A stretch of 64,000 nucleotides of DNA. Origin: Ligustrum vulgare (taxonomy: Eukaryota > Streptophyta > Magnoliopsida > Lamiales > Oleaceae). A program made the translations under genes and the position numbers. The stretch spans positions 26,039,446 through 26,103,445 of the forward strand of contig OY743172.1 of the NCBI GenBank assembly GCA_963555705.1, given 5' to 3'. The notes under the pieces were generated by a model. It made no database searches, was not told the origin of the DNA, and worked only from the letters and a program-made list of their open reading frames with translations. Shown one piece after another: positions 1-9,802 of this stretch (position 1 is the first letter of the stretch; each line of letters opens with the position of its first letter).

Positions 1-315
1 ACAAAAAATAAAGACAGTGGTTGATTTCATCATTCACCAAAACAGGAGGAAGACAAACTGTTTGGATTTGTTTGTATCTTCAAATAATGGTTTACTAATA
101 TTCATTTAAACTCGATTTATGAACTGTCCAAATAAAAATCCCAATTATTCGCAAAATCCAATACTTTGCTTTCCTAATTTATCCATGGTTCATTTCCCAA
201 CCCACATGTTCTATTCAAGATTTGATCCTCTATTAAGGAATGAAAGCAGAGAAACCATAAGTCTTAACTAAAACCCTAAAGCACATAAAAATTAGGGAAA
301 TTAGTTAAAACTTAC
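1..315. other. AT-rich flank, probable intron of the CWC25-like pseudogene
   Basis: This stretch follows the GTAAG splice donor (minus strand, 311-315) of the CWC25-like exon, so it would be intron sequence. I see no further exon or other recognisable coding sequence in it. Confidence 0.35.
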
Positions 316-495
316 AGGACAGGGCAGCTTGTTCTTGAAGTAGACAAATTTGAGCGCTCCTGTTCCTCGTGAATCTGCTTACGAAGCACCTTGAACCTAT
401 TCGATGTCGTGCTTTTGCTTGGCTTTCCATACGTTTTCAAGGTTGCGGAGACTGTCTGTATGCTATCCCTTCTTGTTCAGAAACTTCAGAACCAT
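316..495 (-). pseudogene. CWC25-like splicing factor, decayed first coding exon
   Basis: Read from an ATG at 495 on the minus strand, the exon begins MVLKFLNKKG, the conserved start of CWC25 and other CIR_N-domain proteins (spliceosome-associated factors). The next codon, normally the conserved Trp, is TAG. After it comes HTDSLRNLENVWKAKQKHD, again typical of the family. A second stop and a frame change follow, and a shifted frame then gives LRKQIHEEQERS, also typical. The exon ends at a good donor (GTAAG, 311-315), so intron structure is kept and this is not a processed copy. The stop and the neighbouring Gly-to-Asp change are both G-to-A on this strand, as expected from decay of methylated cytosines. 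Family assignment is confident. Whether the rest of the gene continues outside the window is unknown. Confidence 0.75.
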
Positions 496-1000
496 ATCGA
501 AATACTTCTTCCCACAAATTTCTATGCGTGAGAAAGAAACGTACGATTCACACGGAAAGGAAGGATGACAGCGGCGCAGGCAAAGAGGAAAATAGTCGCG
601 TAGATAAGGAGCCCTTTTAAACCCTACAGGTGGCTCAAAAATGATGCTAAAAAGGAAAATGGGGAATAAATGATGAGTGAAATACCAAATCGGGCAATCA
701 AAGTAGTTCTCAGAAGAGAAAAAAACGAAGGATTAACAGTAGAGGCAAAGATCTTCGAACAATAATTAACAACAAAAGTTCATCGGTCTTCTCAGAATTC
801 CAATTCTGCATGTAGAAATGAGAATTGTAGGATTAATCTGGGAGGTTTTTTTTTAAAATTTTAGAGAGAAGGAAGGAGATATCTGGATGGAAATTGATAT
901 GGTGCCTTCGTCGTGTAGAGGCTGAGAGGCGAGATCTAGGGTTTTCTTTTTTTTTTTTTAGAGAGACTTTAGAATCTGTGGAGATATTTTTTGTTTGTTT
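496..1000 (-). other. Probable 5' UTR of the CWC25-like pseudogene
   Basis: Read on the minus strand this stretch has the pyrimidine-rich, Ser/Arg-codon-rich look of a plant 5' leader, including an AACCCTAGATCTCGCC-type start near 925-950. No coding sequence was recognised. The upstream end is AT-rich with T-tracts. The boundary is approximate. Confidence 0.35.
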
Positions 1001-1113
1001 GTTTGTTTGTATTTTTTTTAATATTGTCAAACGAGATAAATCATGATACTGATTTTAGCGTTTGAACACAATGAACCAAAGATGAACAGTAACTACAAAA
1101 GCAGCTCTTATAA

Positions 1114-1141
1114 TATATATATACACACACATACATACATA
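1114..1141. repeat. Dinucleotide/tetranucleotide microsatellite (AT/AC/CATA)
   Basis: A simple AT, AC, CATA run lies directly against the Helitron 3' terminus. Its last base (A at 1141) would be the host base flanking the Helitron. Confidence 0.6.
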
Positions 1142-1162
1142 CTAGTTTCGTGCGTTGCACGA
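1142..1162 (-). repeat. Helitron 3' terminal hairpin and CTAG end
   Basis: The plus strand reads CTAG, then TTTCGTGC-GTT-GCACGA. On the minus strand this is a stem TCGTGC/GCACGA with a three-base loop, closely followed by CTAG and then host T. Plant Helitrons end in such a hairpin plus CTRR and insert between A and T. The hairpin-to-end distance is shorter than usual. Confidence 0.6.
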
Positions 1163-1372
1163 GTTCTACTTTTGAAGTGCTACTATTAGTGTATTTAAGA
1201 AGCTGGAACAATGAAATGAAATTGCATAATATTAATTGGAATCTGGTTTTTCAAACAATCTCTAAATGATTTAACTAAAATATGATTTATAGATATTTTG
1301 AATTAACAGAAAAGATAATGAAACTCCAAAACATGAAAATGAATCCAATCCTCATACATAATTCTTCCTCTA
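1163..1372 (-). other. Helitron 3' subterminal region left of the copia insertion
   Basis: AT-rich sequence between the Helitron 3' hairpin and the left copia LTR. It carries the left copy of the copia target duplication (CTCTA, 1368-1372). No VDAC-like coding continues into it, so the porin homology ends at or near the copia insertion site. Confidence 0.45.
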
Positions 1373-1974
1373 TTTTACGTTTTTAAGCCTCAGAATCACC
1401 ACATAGAAATCACAAAGTAAAGGTCTAAACATAAAACCTCAGAAATTTTATTAATCAAAAGAAAAATACAAGTATCGAAAATGGTTTTACAGATCAAAGT
1501 TGAATTTCTCAAAAATACACAAAACTCGCACAACTACTGCAAAAATTACAGACCAAACATTGTAAATCAACCACAAAGTAAAACCATTGATTATTCACAA
1601 AGAATCAGTGTATAAACCACAAAGAATCAGTGCGAGAGATGAGATTTTCTCTCTGAAACCACAAAGGAGACGAAAACCAAAGAGAGAGAGAAAACAATAG
1701 AAGTATCTAGAATGAATGCAAAAGGTCAGATGAAAACATGTCCTTATCCCTTGATGAACATCTGAGATGATGCCAAAATGATCCAACGGTTATGACTGAA
1801 TAGGCAGTATTAGGTTTGGGCTCTAAACCTAATAAAGTCCTAGGCCATTCAGAAAATACCTGAGCTCAACATATATGGCTTCAATTTTGGGCTCCAGCTC
1901 TTTAATTTCACCAAATGGGCTCATCTTCAATTCAGAATTTTTGGGTTGATGTATTCGGTCCAATTGCACTCACA
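1373..1974 (-). repeat. Copia 3' LTR
   Basis: 602 bp, matching 22569-23170. The first base pair here is TT instead of TG (the other copy has TGTTACG); it ends in CACTCACA. The flanking internal sequence on the minus strand is purine-rich (GAGGTGGAG) and serves as the polypurine tract. Confidence 0.9.
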
Positions 1975-2026
1975 AACTCCACCTCAATTGGATCGGCAGC
2001 ACCTGTAAAATATAAACAAAACAATA

Positions 2027-2248
2027 TCAAAATTCTAACAAGTTAAGAAACCTTAAAGCAACTCTAAACTTGTTAACAGGAATGACTTTGGTTCCAGCAT
2101 CTGCAGGATTACATTCAGTTGTAATTTTCTCAAGTCTAATAATACCTTTATCAAGTTTATCTCTAATGAAATGAAATTTGACATCAATGTATTTAGACCT
2201 ATTATGGAATACAGGAATTCTACTAAGGTATAAAGCGCTTTGACTGTC
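2027..2248 (-). pseudogene. Copia RNase H, C-terminal part
   Basis: Encodes SALYLSRIPVFHNRSKYIDV and then HFIRDKLDKGIIRLE, the C-terminal end of the copia RNase H domain, and stops before the 3' LTR. It is separated from the rest of RNase H by the solo LTR at 2249-2978. The reading frame runs artificially into that LTR. Confidence 0.85.
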
Positions 2249-2978
2249 TGATGAGATTCGAAGCGCGGAAGAAACGCCGGAAAGTTCCGAACTCAGGTTG
2301 TGGTTGGACGGATGAATCATGACCCGATATTCACGACGCGATGGCTCGACGATGTGGAATAAAGAACCACGACTTTCGAAACGCCACAAGGAATTGCCCA
2401 ATCTCCTTGATAAGTTTCTGGTTTTGAAACGCCACAAATATTCTCAAGAAATATTTGATAAGTTCGATATTTGAACACCACAAGAAATATTCTTGATAAG
2501 TTTCAAAAAACATAGGAATCCACCTATAACTTTTATTGAATCCTCAATAAAAACTGTTTATATCAAAATCAAAGTCTCAAGTCTCAATTACAATGAATGG
2601 AAAGGAATATAAATAAGTAAAATAACCTAGCCGCTAATTGACTCAAAATAGAATTCTAGTTAGACTAAAATTCTAAAATAGGCAAACAAATAATTAAAAA
2701 CAAAATTTAACCTAAAAATACACAAAACCCTAATTTTCGTCTGCATAATTGACTTGCTGTTTTGAAGCCCCAAATGATGGAATTTGGCCATAAAATCAGT
2801 CGGCTTAAGGGCTTTAGCCCATGAGTTTTGCTTAGTGGCCCATTTCTACTGGAAAAACACATATTATGCATCTAATTCCGACATGGTTGACTGGATTGCA
2901 CTTTTATTTGGCTTGAATATTTAACTTTTTCCGTTAAGCCTATTATGACTCCGATTGTCGAGGGTCCGGAACACATCA
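2249..2978. mobile_element. Solo LTR of a Gypsy family related to the 15.5-18.6 kb element
   Basis: A 730-bp unit starting TGATGAGATTCG and ending GGAACACATCA, flanked by a perfect 5-bp duplication CTGTC (2244-2248, 2979-2983). Its first two-thirds match the LTR at 17840-18613, including three AACGCCACAA modules. The last third differs: it lacks the TACGGCCGT array found in the related LTRs. With no internal region, it is a product of LTR-LTR recombination. Confidence 0.92.
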
Positions 2979-2983
2979 CTGTC

Positions 2984-3310
2984 TGAACAAATGCTAACAG
3001 AATTATCATAGAAATGTCCTAATTCTTCTAAAATACCCCTTAACTAGATAGATTCTTTCACATATGTAGCAGCAATGTATTCTGCTTCTGTGGAAGAAAG
3101 AGCAACTAATTTTTGTAACTGACATTTCCAACTAACACGAGTACCACTTAAAACAAAGAAATATGCAGAGGTAGATTTCCTATTATCTACATTACCAGCA
3201 AAGTCAGAATCAACAAATCCTTTAAGGCAGAAATTAAATTTTTGTTTTTCAAAAATAAGACTTAAATCAAAAGTACCTTTCAGATATCTAAACAAACATT
3301 TCATGGCTTC
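2984..3310 (-). pseudogene. Copia RNase H, N-terminal part
   Basis: Contains RYLKGTFDLSLIF, GFVDSDFAGNVDNRKSTSAY and ALSSTEAEYIAA. These are the canonical copia RNase H signatures, including the first catalytic Asp (VDSDFAG) and the Glu of STEAEY. The frame breaks towards both neighbours. Confidence 0.88.
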
Positions 3311-4243
3311 TCAGTGAGTTTCACCTGGTTTACTCATAACTCTGCTAAGTACACTAACAACAAAAGAAATATCAGGTCTTGTGCAGACCATAAGGTACAT
3401 CACAGATCCCAAAGCATTTTGATAAGGCACATTGATCATCTTATTTTCTTCTTCTACAGTTTTAGGAGATTGATCAACTGAAAGTTTGAAATGGCTGGGC
3501 AGAGGTAAAGAAACAGGTTTTGCATTAAATAGATTAAATTTTTTCAATATAAGCTTTTTGATTTAAAACAAGTTTTCCAGTTTCTTTATTCCTAAAAATA
3601 TACATTCTAAGAATTCTTCTAGCATTACCTAAGTCTTTCATTTCAGATTTTGCACTAAGTTTTTGTTTCAGAGATTCAATTTTCATTCAAATCAGATCCA
3701 ACAATTAACATATCATCTACATATATAAGCAGATACATATAACTTGAATTCAGAAACTTAAAATAAAAACATGGATCATATTGACTTTTAACAAATTTCA
3801 GACTTTGTATAAAAGTATAAAATCTTTTATACCCCTGTCGGGGTGCCTGTTTAAGGCCATACAGAGATCTTTTAAGCAAACAGGCAAAATTTCCAAGTTT
3901 TTCAAAACCTTTATGTTGACACATATATATAGTTTCATCAAGAAAATCATAAAAATGAAGTTTTCACATCCATTTGTTCTAATTCAAGACTATATTGAGC
4001 AACTAATGCAAACAGAATTTTGATAGAGGTATATTTAACAACATGTGAAAATATTTCATTATAATCAATACCTTCCTTTTGAGAAAACCCTTTAGCTACA
4101 AGTCTAGCCTTATATCTAGGTTTTAACTCTTTTGAGTCACCTTCTTTTATTTTAAATATCCATTTACAATCTATCAGTTTCTGCCTACCAGGTACAGGAA
4201 CAAGAACCCAAGTTTTATTTTTCAAAAGTGAGTTCATTTCATC
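3311..4243 (-). pseudogene. Copia reverse transcriptase, frameshifted
   Basis: Reads in three overlapping frames. The N-terminal RT segment has ALVAQYSLELEQMDVKTSFL (first catalytic Asp region; the usual DVKTAFL has become DVKTSFL). The middle has KRSLYGLKQAPRQ and LLIYVDDMLIVGSD, so the YVDD active-site box survives. The last part has NVPYQNALGSVMYLMVCTRPD. Stops and at least two frameshifts separate the pieces, so no active enzyme can be made from this copy. Confidence 0.88.
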
Positions 4244-4565
4244 CTACATTGTTGCAAGCCAAAATTTAGAATCCTTTGAAGAAATGACTTCTTCATAAGA
4301 TTCAGGTTCTGTTTGTAAAGGTTCAGAATAAGTAAAGGCAGAAACAAAATCAGAATCTTCAAACCTAGAAGGAGGTCTGATCTCTCTTCTAGTCCTATCT
4401 CTAGAGAACTGATAATTATCAAGATTGAAATCAATTTCAGTCTCAGTTTCTGTTTCAATATTATGAACAGAATTTGGTGACTCAGGTTCAAGAATGTTAT
4501 TTGGAGAATGTGGGTGCTCCACCTGAAACTAAGTATTGGGCAGACCATTTTCGTCACACATATTG
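4244..4565 (-). pseudogene. Copia integrase-RT linker
   Basis: Acidic, Ser/Glu/Thr-rich sequence (for example NIETETETEIDFNLDNYQ) followed by YEEVISSKDSKFW, the usual lead into RT. It ends at the insertion at 4566. The sequence resumes on the far side at 6956. Confidence 0.7.
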
Positions 4566-5342
4566 TGATGAGAATTGTAGGGGGCTCGCCAAAGAAAACC
4601 TCATCGTTCGAGCCAAAAAAATTTTGAAGTATATTTTGTGGAGCACCGAGGCAATTAAAGGCTATTTTGGGAGAAGATTCAAGACTTAGACAAGAAATCA
4701 AGTCAAGAAAAGAAGTCAAGAATCAAGTTGGAGCCAAAAATAAGAAGAAATTGAACTCGGCCAATTTCGATAGACCGAAAGTCATTCCGGTCAAAAACTC
4801 TGCAGAGAATTTTGAAGGCAGCCTCAGTTGGTTTCGGCTGAATCACATACGACCGAAAGTGCCATTTCGGTCGACTATGTGATCAATCGAAATAGTTTCG
4901 ATCGACTGAAACACCCTATTTCAGAAAAAATGGGGTTTTTCTTGCAATTTCTGAATTTACTCATTTTACCCAAATTTGTACAATAAATACTCTTTTCGTT
5001 TGAAACCCTAAAAACAACTTGTGATGTTCATTGTGATTCTGTGAATGCTCCTCTTGAAAGACTCCTTTGAGGTAATGTTAAACATCTTTGATCTTGTATC
5101 TTCTTGAAATTTAATCAACTACATTTTGAGTATATTATTCTTGTGTTGTTGCTTATTTCGGTCACCTTGAAATTTATTTAGTTGATACCAATTGAGTTTG
5201 GTTCTTTAATCAATGAATGTTGGGCTAGATTTAAACTTGGGTTAAGGTGTTTTCATCACTTTCTTTACCATTTTAGCTTTATTGGGAAGATTTCCAATAG
5301 TTTTGGGAATTCTTGGTCAATATACCAAGGGGGTCCTCATCA
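4566..5342 (+). repeat. 5' LTR of the small non-autonomous element
   Basis: Starts TGATGAGAATTG, ends GTCCTCATCA. It contains several degenerate GACCGAAA/GGTCGA words and a run consistent with a promoter-proximal region near 4981 (ACAATAAATAC). It is directly followed by the primer site. Confidence 0.82.
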
Positions 5343-5889
5343 TTTGGTATCAGGACTTGACTCTAATTTTGTAAACTTATCATTTACATTTCTTGTTGTT
5401 GTTCTTATTATTCAAAAAAAAAAAACGAAAATTCACCAAAGAAAAAAATTGGAAAATTTGTATGCCCATGAGCATTTCTTGATCATTACATATTGGGTAT
5501 TGTTTTTGTTCTCATTCTTGAGATTGTCGAGACTTACAATTCATCAAACACTCGTAATTCCATGTTATTCAAACTTTTCCTACAAAGTGTTTGATAAATT
5601 ACCCCCACATAGAGTTTTCATGTTAAAATCCACTTTTCTCTACACCAAACACTTCCTAGTCAATTACTTGTTCCTTATCAAGCCTTTGTGACTTTGTGCT
5701 CTTGAAAACTTGTCCACAAATTCATAACCGTCTTCTTATGTTTATCTAATTCCTATAACTCTTCCTTGATTGTGGTTTTATGCTTCACAAGAATTATAAT
5801 TTTCTATGTGTAGTTGATTACATTCCTTGGAGAATTGAGTGAAGCATGAGTGAAATAAGGAAGTTGAGAAGAAAGAGGGGGAGTTAAAA

Positions 5890-6376
5890 TTAGAAATAGT
5901 TGATGAAGCTCCAAATTCTCATGCGGATATTGAAGATATTGGTGAGGGGGTGCACGTGCTTACAAATGTGGAGGACGTTGTGGAGGTTAAAAATGTGGGG
6001 GAGTTGATTGAGGACGATAAGTGGGAGGTGGCAATTGAAGGAGGTGAAGAGAAGAGTCTCGTCGTTCAGGAAGGGGAGTTGGAGTTGAAATATTACAAGT
6101 ACAAGGATCCATATTTTGTATCTTGTGAAACTAACGATCACCACCCCATTTTGCTTAAAAAATTCTTGTAGGTTGAATATAAATGGGAGCTTGAATCGCA
6201 TCAACATTGGCCAATCCAACTTGTGTTTCAATACCTTCTTGCGTCCCAATTGATGGAGTACTATTGGTTGACCATGAATCATGGAGGCCATAATTTTCCC
6301 TTTGATCCAAGAGGTGCTATGAGGTACCAAGGACAAACCTATGATTCAGGACGAATCATCCAGAAGAAGGAGGGTC
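5890..6376 (+). pseudogene. Orphan ORF of the small non-autonomous element
   Basis: Two plus-strand segments in sense with the element. The first is Val/Glu/Asp-rich and ends YYKYKDPYFVSCETND...PILLKKF. After a TAG the reading resumes with VEYKWELESHQH and ends GHNFPFDPRGAMRYQ. The same order of motifs (YKDPY, VxYxWxLxxH, NFPFDPxGA) occurs in the unrelated-LTR element at 15.5-18.6 kb on the other strand, again in sense. I do not recognise the family. It sits where pol would normally be, just before the polypurine tract. No catalytic motif is visible. Confidence 0.55.
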
Positions 6377-6955
6377 TGATGAGAATTATTGGGGGCTCGC
6401 CAAAGAAAACCTCATCGTCCGAGCCAAAATAATTTTGAAGTACATTTTGTGGAGCACCGAGGTGATTAAAAGGCTATTTTAGGAGAAGATTCAAGGCTTA
6501 AACAAGAGATCAAGTCAACAAAAGAATCCAAGAATCAAGTTGGAGCCAAAAAAAAAAAAAAAAAATTGGACTCGGCCAATTTTGGTCGATCGAAATTCTG
6601 TATAGAATTTTGAAGGCAGCCTCAGTTGGTTTCGACTGAATCAAGTATGACCGAAAGTGCCATTTCGATTGAGAGGCTCCTTTGAGGTAATGTTAAACCT
6701 CTTTGATCTTGTATCTTCTTGAAATTTACTCAACTACATTTTGAGTATATTATTCTTACGTTGTTGTTTATTTTTGTCACTTTGAAATTTGTTTAGTTGA
6801 TACCCATTGTGCTTGGTTCTTTAATCAATGAATTTTGTGTTAAATTTAAACTTGGATTAAGGTGTTTTATCACTTTATTTACCATTTTAGCTTTCTTGGG
6901 AAGATTTTCAATAGTTGTGGGAATTCTTGGTCAATATACCAAGGGGTCCTCATCA
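6377..6955 (+). repeat. 3' LTR of the small non-autonomous element
   Basis: Matches 4566-5342 at both ends but lacks an internal block of about 200 bp. An A-tract (about 6548-6566) and other base changes mark decay. Confidence 0.82.
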
Positions 6956-7800
6956 AATGGTCTGCACTTAGCTCAAAAGTAAGGAAGTCTTTTTTACTAA
7001 GAGGATCTTCCAAAATTTCCTCTTTACAAGGGAAGAAATTTTCATTATAATCACCCTTTAACCTCCCTGTTCCTTTACCCAGAGTCTATAACCCTTCTCC
7101 ATAACCCAAGAAAACATATTTTAAGGATCTAGAGTCAAGTTTGGTTTCAGTTTGGTGTGAGTAGGCAGCACCCCCAAAAAGTTTTAAGTTTTGAAAAATC
7201 AGGGAGAGAATTGTTCCAAATCTGATAAGGTATTTTGAAATCAATGGCACTGCAGAGTGAAAGATTGATCAAATATGCTGCTTCATCCCCAGAAAATTTT
7301 AGGTAAGTTGGAATCAAGTAACAGACACCTAGTTCTTTCTGACAGAGTCCTATTCATCCTTTTAGCAACCTCATTTTGCTATGGACTGTATGTCACAGTC
7401 CTATGTCTAAGAATGCCTAGATTACTACAAAAAGAATCAAAGTCTAGGTTACAGAACTCAAGACCAATGTCATTCCTAATCACCTTAACCTTCATATCCT
7501 TCAAATTTTGAACCAAAGTAATCCAGTTTTTAAACACCCACACAGTAGCATTTTCAGTCTTTAGCAAATGAACCTAGGGTTTCCTAGAACAGTCATCAAC
7601 AGAGTTGACTGGGGCAGAACCCCACAGATCAGCATGCAAATATTCAAGTACATTATTAGACTTGTGAATGCCTTTATCAAAAGAATTTCTTTTCTGTTTT
7701 CCCAAAACACATTTTTCATAAAAATCAAGTTTATGTAAAACATCTTTACCAAAAATACCTTTCTTTTCAAGTAAATTGAGACCTTTTCACCTAATTGTCA
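6956..7800 (-). pseudogene. Copia integrase, frameshifted
   Basis: Minus-strand fragments in order: EKCVLGKQKR and KSNNVLEYLHADLWG (end of the zinc-binding region and the first catalytic Asp), then VKVIRNDIGLEF (second catalytic Asp, with Ile where Asn is usual), then NEVAKRMNRTL (the usual glutamate-box region, with GVAER changed to EVAKR). Further down, FPCKEEILEDPLSK leads to the insertion at 6955. Several frames and stops are involved. Confidence 0.8.
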
Positions 7801-8288
7801 TAATCTTTTATGCCTCAAAACAATTTTATCATTTTTAGAAACTGCATTAAAAGAATTGACACAGAAAGGATACGATTTCAAAATATAAATTTCATTTGTT
7901 TTGGGAGTACATCAAAGTAAATAATTACTTTTAAAAATACTAAGGTAACCTTTATACAGTCTAATATCATAAAGTTTAGAATCAAATACACCAAGTGAAA
8001 TCAAATTTCTTTTCAGACCATACACATATCTAGTATGATTTAAAACAAATGTCTTGTTATTTTCAAGTTTAAACAAGACTTTACCTGTACCTTTAATATC
8101 ACAAGTCAGATTGTTTCCTAGTTTTACTGAACCATAAGAATCATTACAGAAACTTGCAAACAAGTCCCTTTCAGGGCACATATGGAAAGTACAACTAGAA
8201 TAGAGTATCGAATCATGCTTGGTATCATTTTCAGTAGTAACATAGACAACACCATTATTATCTTGAGTCACAGCCTCTGTTTGATTGC
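7801..8288 (-). pseudogene. Copia protease and GAG-pre-integrase region
   Basis: Contains CTFHMCPERDLF, the copia protease active-site region. The catalytic Asp-Ser/Thr-Gly is replaced by Tyr-Ser-Ser (SILYSSCTFHMC), so the protease is dead. It continues with VKLGNNLTCDIKGTGKV and TRYVYGLKRNLISLG, the GAG-pre-integrase domain. The upstream end reads ANSNQTEAV. Its N-terminal neighbour, ending GNSN, lies 12 kb away beyond the Tat-like insertion. Confidence 0.85.
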
Positions 8289-8632
8289 TGTTCGCTAAAA
8301 TCGTATATCGCAAGTGCACGGTTCGCGTTTAAGTAGTAAAGTGGACTAGAGAAGTCCGGGTTATCGTACCCATGAGGATTGATTGATTTGTAACTAAAAT
8401 TATTGATTTCATTTTAAGAGAAAAGTCAAGAAACATAAAAATTTGGTGATGAGTTCCCGGTCGGGGAATCTCGTCGAACACGTGGAATAACGATATTTAA
8501 AACCCTAGGATAGATCTAGATCAGATCGACACAAGACAAACAACGAAAAATAAGGATAGAACGACGGTAAAGCCTTGACCCGACAATCACGACGCAATTT
8601 ATGGCGATGCGGATTGAAGAACCAAGATTGGT

Positions 8633-8760
8633 GAACGCCACAAGGGCTTGTCAATTTCCTTGATAAGAATCGAATTTGGAAACGCCACAAATATTCTTGC
8701 GAATATTTGATAAGTTTGCTGGAAGAACGCCACAAAGATCGGATCTTTGATAAGTTCAAG
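8633..8760. repeat. Three tandem AACGCCACAA modules, each with an inverted repeat
   Basis: AACGCCACAA, a variable core, then TTGATAAGTT or similar, three times. The second core is ATATTC-TTGC-GAATAT and the third AAAGATC-G-GATCTTT, both inverted repeats. The same three-module block appears at about 11995-12127, 15625-15755, 17963-18092 and 2361-2510 in other LTRs. Confidence 0.75.
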
Positions 8761-9002
8761 AAAAAAGGGAATAAACTCAACCTCTCAATTTTGGAGAATC
8801 CTCTCACAAATTTTATTAATCAACTCAAACTTGTCTGTTTACAATGAACTGAAAAAGCGTATAAATAAGAAAAATAACCTAGCATCTAATTTACTCAAAA
8901 TAGAATTCTAAATAGACTAAAATTCTAAAATAGGAAAATAACCTAAAATAATAAAAGGAAACAAAATAATTGGAAAAATTCCGGAAAATCTGGCGTTGCT
9001 CA

Positions 9003-9270
9003 TTTACGGCCGTGAGGACTCCTTTTACGGTCGTAAAGGCCCTTCTGATCAAAAACTGATTTATTGGGTACGGCCGTGACACAATGATTACGGCCGTGAA
9101 TTTCCTCCGGTTTGAATGTTACGGCCGTAAGACTGAACTTTACGGCCGTGAGACATTTTCTGCTAAAATTCTGCCTTTTCCTTCGATAGTTGATTACGGC
9201 CGTGACAATAGCTTTTACAGCCGTGATTATATGATTTACGGCCGTGAAGGATTTCCATTACGGCCGTAAG
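9003..9270. repeat. TACGGCCGT repeat array (10 units)
   Basis: Ten copies of TTACGGCCGTRA, two of them with one base changed, separated by roughly 14 to 40 bases of unrelated sequence. The core TACGGCCGTA is a perfect palindrome when followed by A. Confidence 0.9.
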
Positions 9271-9430
9271 GCCCTTTCTGTATAAACAATTTCGTGTACT
9301 CGGCTCAGCTTGATTCTTTCGTCTTCTCGGCTCGATTCCAACATGGAACTTGCTCCGTTTTCCATGTAGATCACCGTCATACTGCCGATGTCTCGACTTC
9401 GCCCTTCGATGCCTGGTCCGGATCACATCA

Positions 9431-9802
9431 TACTCCCTCTCTTGAAAAGGATTCGACCTCGAATCCATTTTTGGTCGGCTTTTCAAATTCATCCTGCTTT
9501 CCTGGGCTCGATGATCATTTTTAAGCTTCATGCAATCCTTTAGACTCCTGGGCTGCTTATTTTGGCCAATAACTTTCTTTCCCGCTTTTCGTTCATGGCT
9601 TGAGTTATGACCCTGCAAAACAGATTTCGTAGAACTGGGGAGGGATGTGTTAGCAAATGCAAATAAACTCATTTTTGTTGTGGACTCTCTTTTCTTTTTC
9701 TTTTCACTCTCAAGCTCACATTTTTCTGAGGTCGTGGCCTCAACTCTCTTGTTTTCAATTTTCACTCCCTCTCCTTTTTCTGAGGTCGTGGCCTCAACGC
9801 TC
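9431..9802 (-). pseudogene. Gypsy linker repeats fused to a pol C-terminal tail
   Basis: Below the gag-protease ORF, a shifted minus-strand frame reads [13 protein letters not shown] and then RVEATTSEK, two copies of a peptide repeat that in the 52.5-kb element lies between protease and RT. It then passes through a basic region of unknown origin and ends DSRSNPFQERE just before the polypurine tract. I take this tail to be a remnant of the pol C terminus. The interior of pol has been deleted. Confidence 0.6.

Larger units (their letters stand above)
4566..6955 (+). mobile_element. Small non-autonomous LTR element (plus strand)
   Basis: 5' LTR 4566-5342 and 3' LTR 6377-6955 share TGATGAGAATT starts and CCTCATCA ends. 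The 3' LTR lacks about 200 bp. After the 5' LTR comes TTTGGTATCAGG, a primer site of the initiator-Met type. Before the 3' LTR comes a purine run (AGAAGAAGGAGGG). The 1-kb interior has no gag, RT or integrase, only a degraded orphan ORF. The element interrupts the copia integrase-RT region. The target duplication is unclear (TATTG versus AATGG), consistent with age. Confidence 0.85.
8447..9430 (-). repeat. 3' LTR of the gag-only Gypsy element
   Basis: 984 bp. Holds three AACGCCACAA...TTGATAAG modules (8633-8760) and ten TACGGCCGT-type repeats (9003-9270). Confidence 0.9.

Noticed and set aside
369..620. 83-codon plus-strand ORF
   Set aside because: It is antisense to the CWC25-like exon and leader and resembles no protein family.
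5182..5691. 169-codon plus-strand ORF at the 5' LTR boundary
   Set aside because: It runs across LTR, primer site and leader; composition is low-complexity and it has no match to any family.
4538..6965. GCAGACCATT left and AATGGTCTGC right of the small element, as terminal inverted repeats
   Set aside because: They lie in copia sequence at differing distances from the LTR ends; both are parts of the interrupted copia and probably match by chance.
9003..9270. Regular short repeats with spacers resembling a CRISPR array
   Set aside because: The sequence is a plant genome, unit and spacer lengths vary, the repeat lies within LTRs and there are no cas genes.
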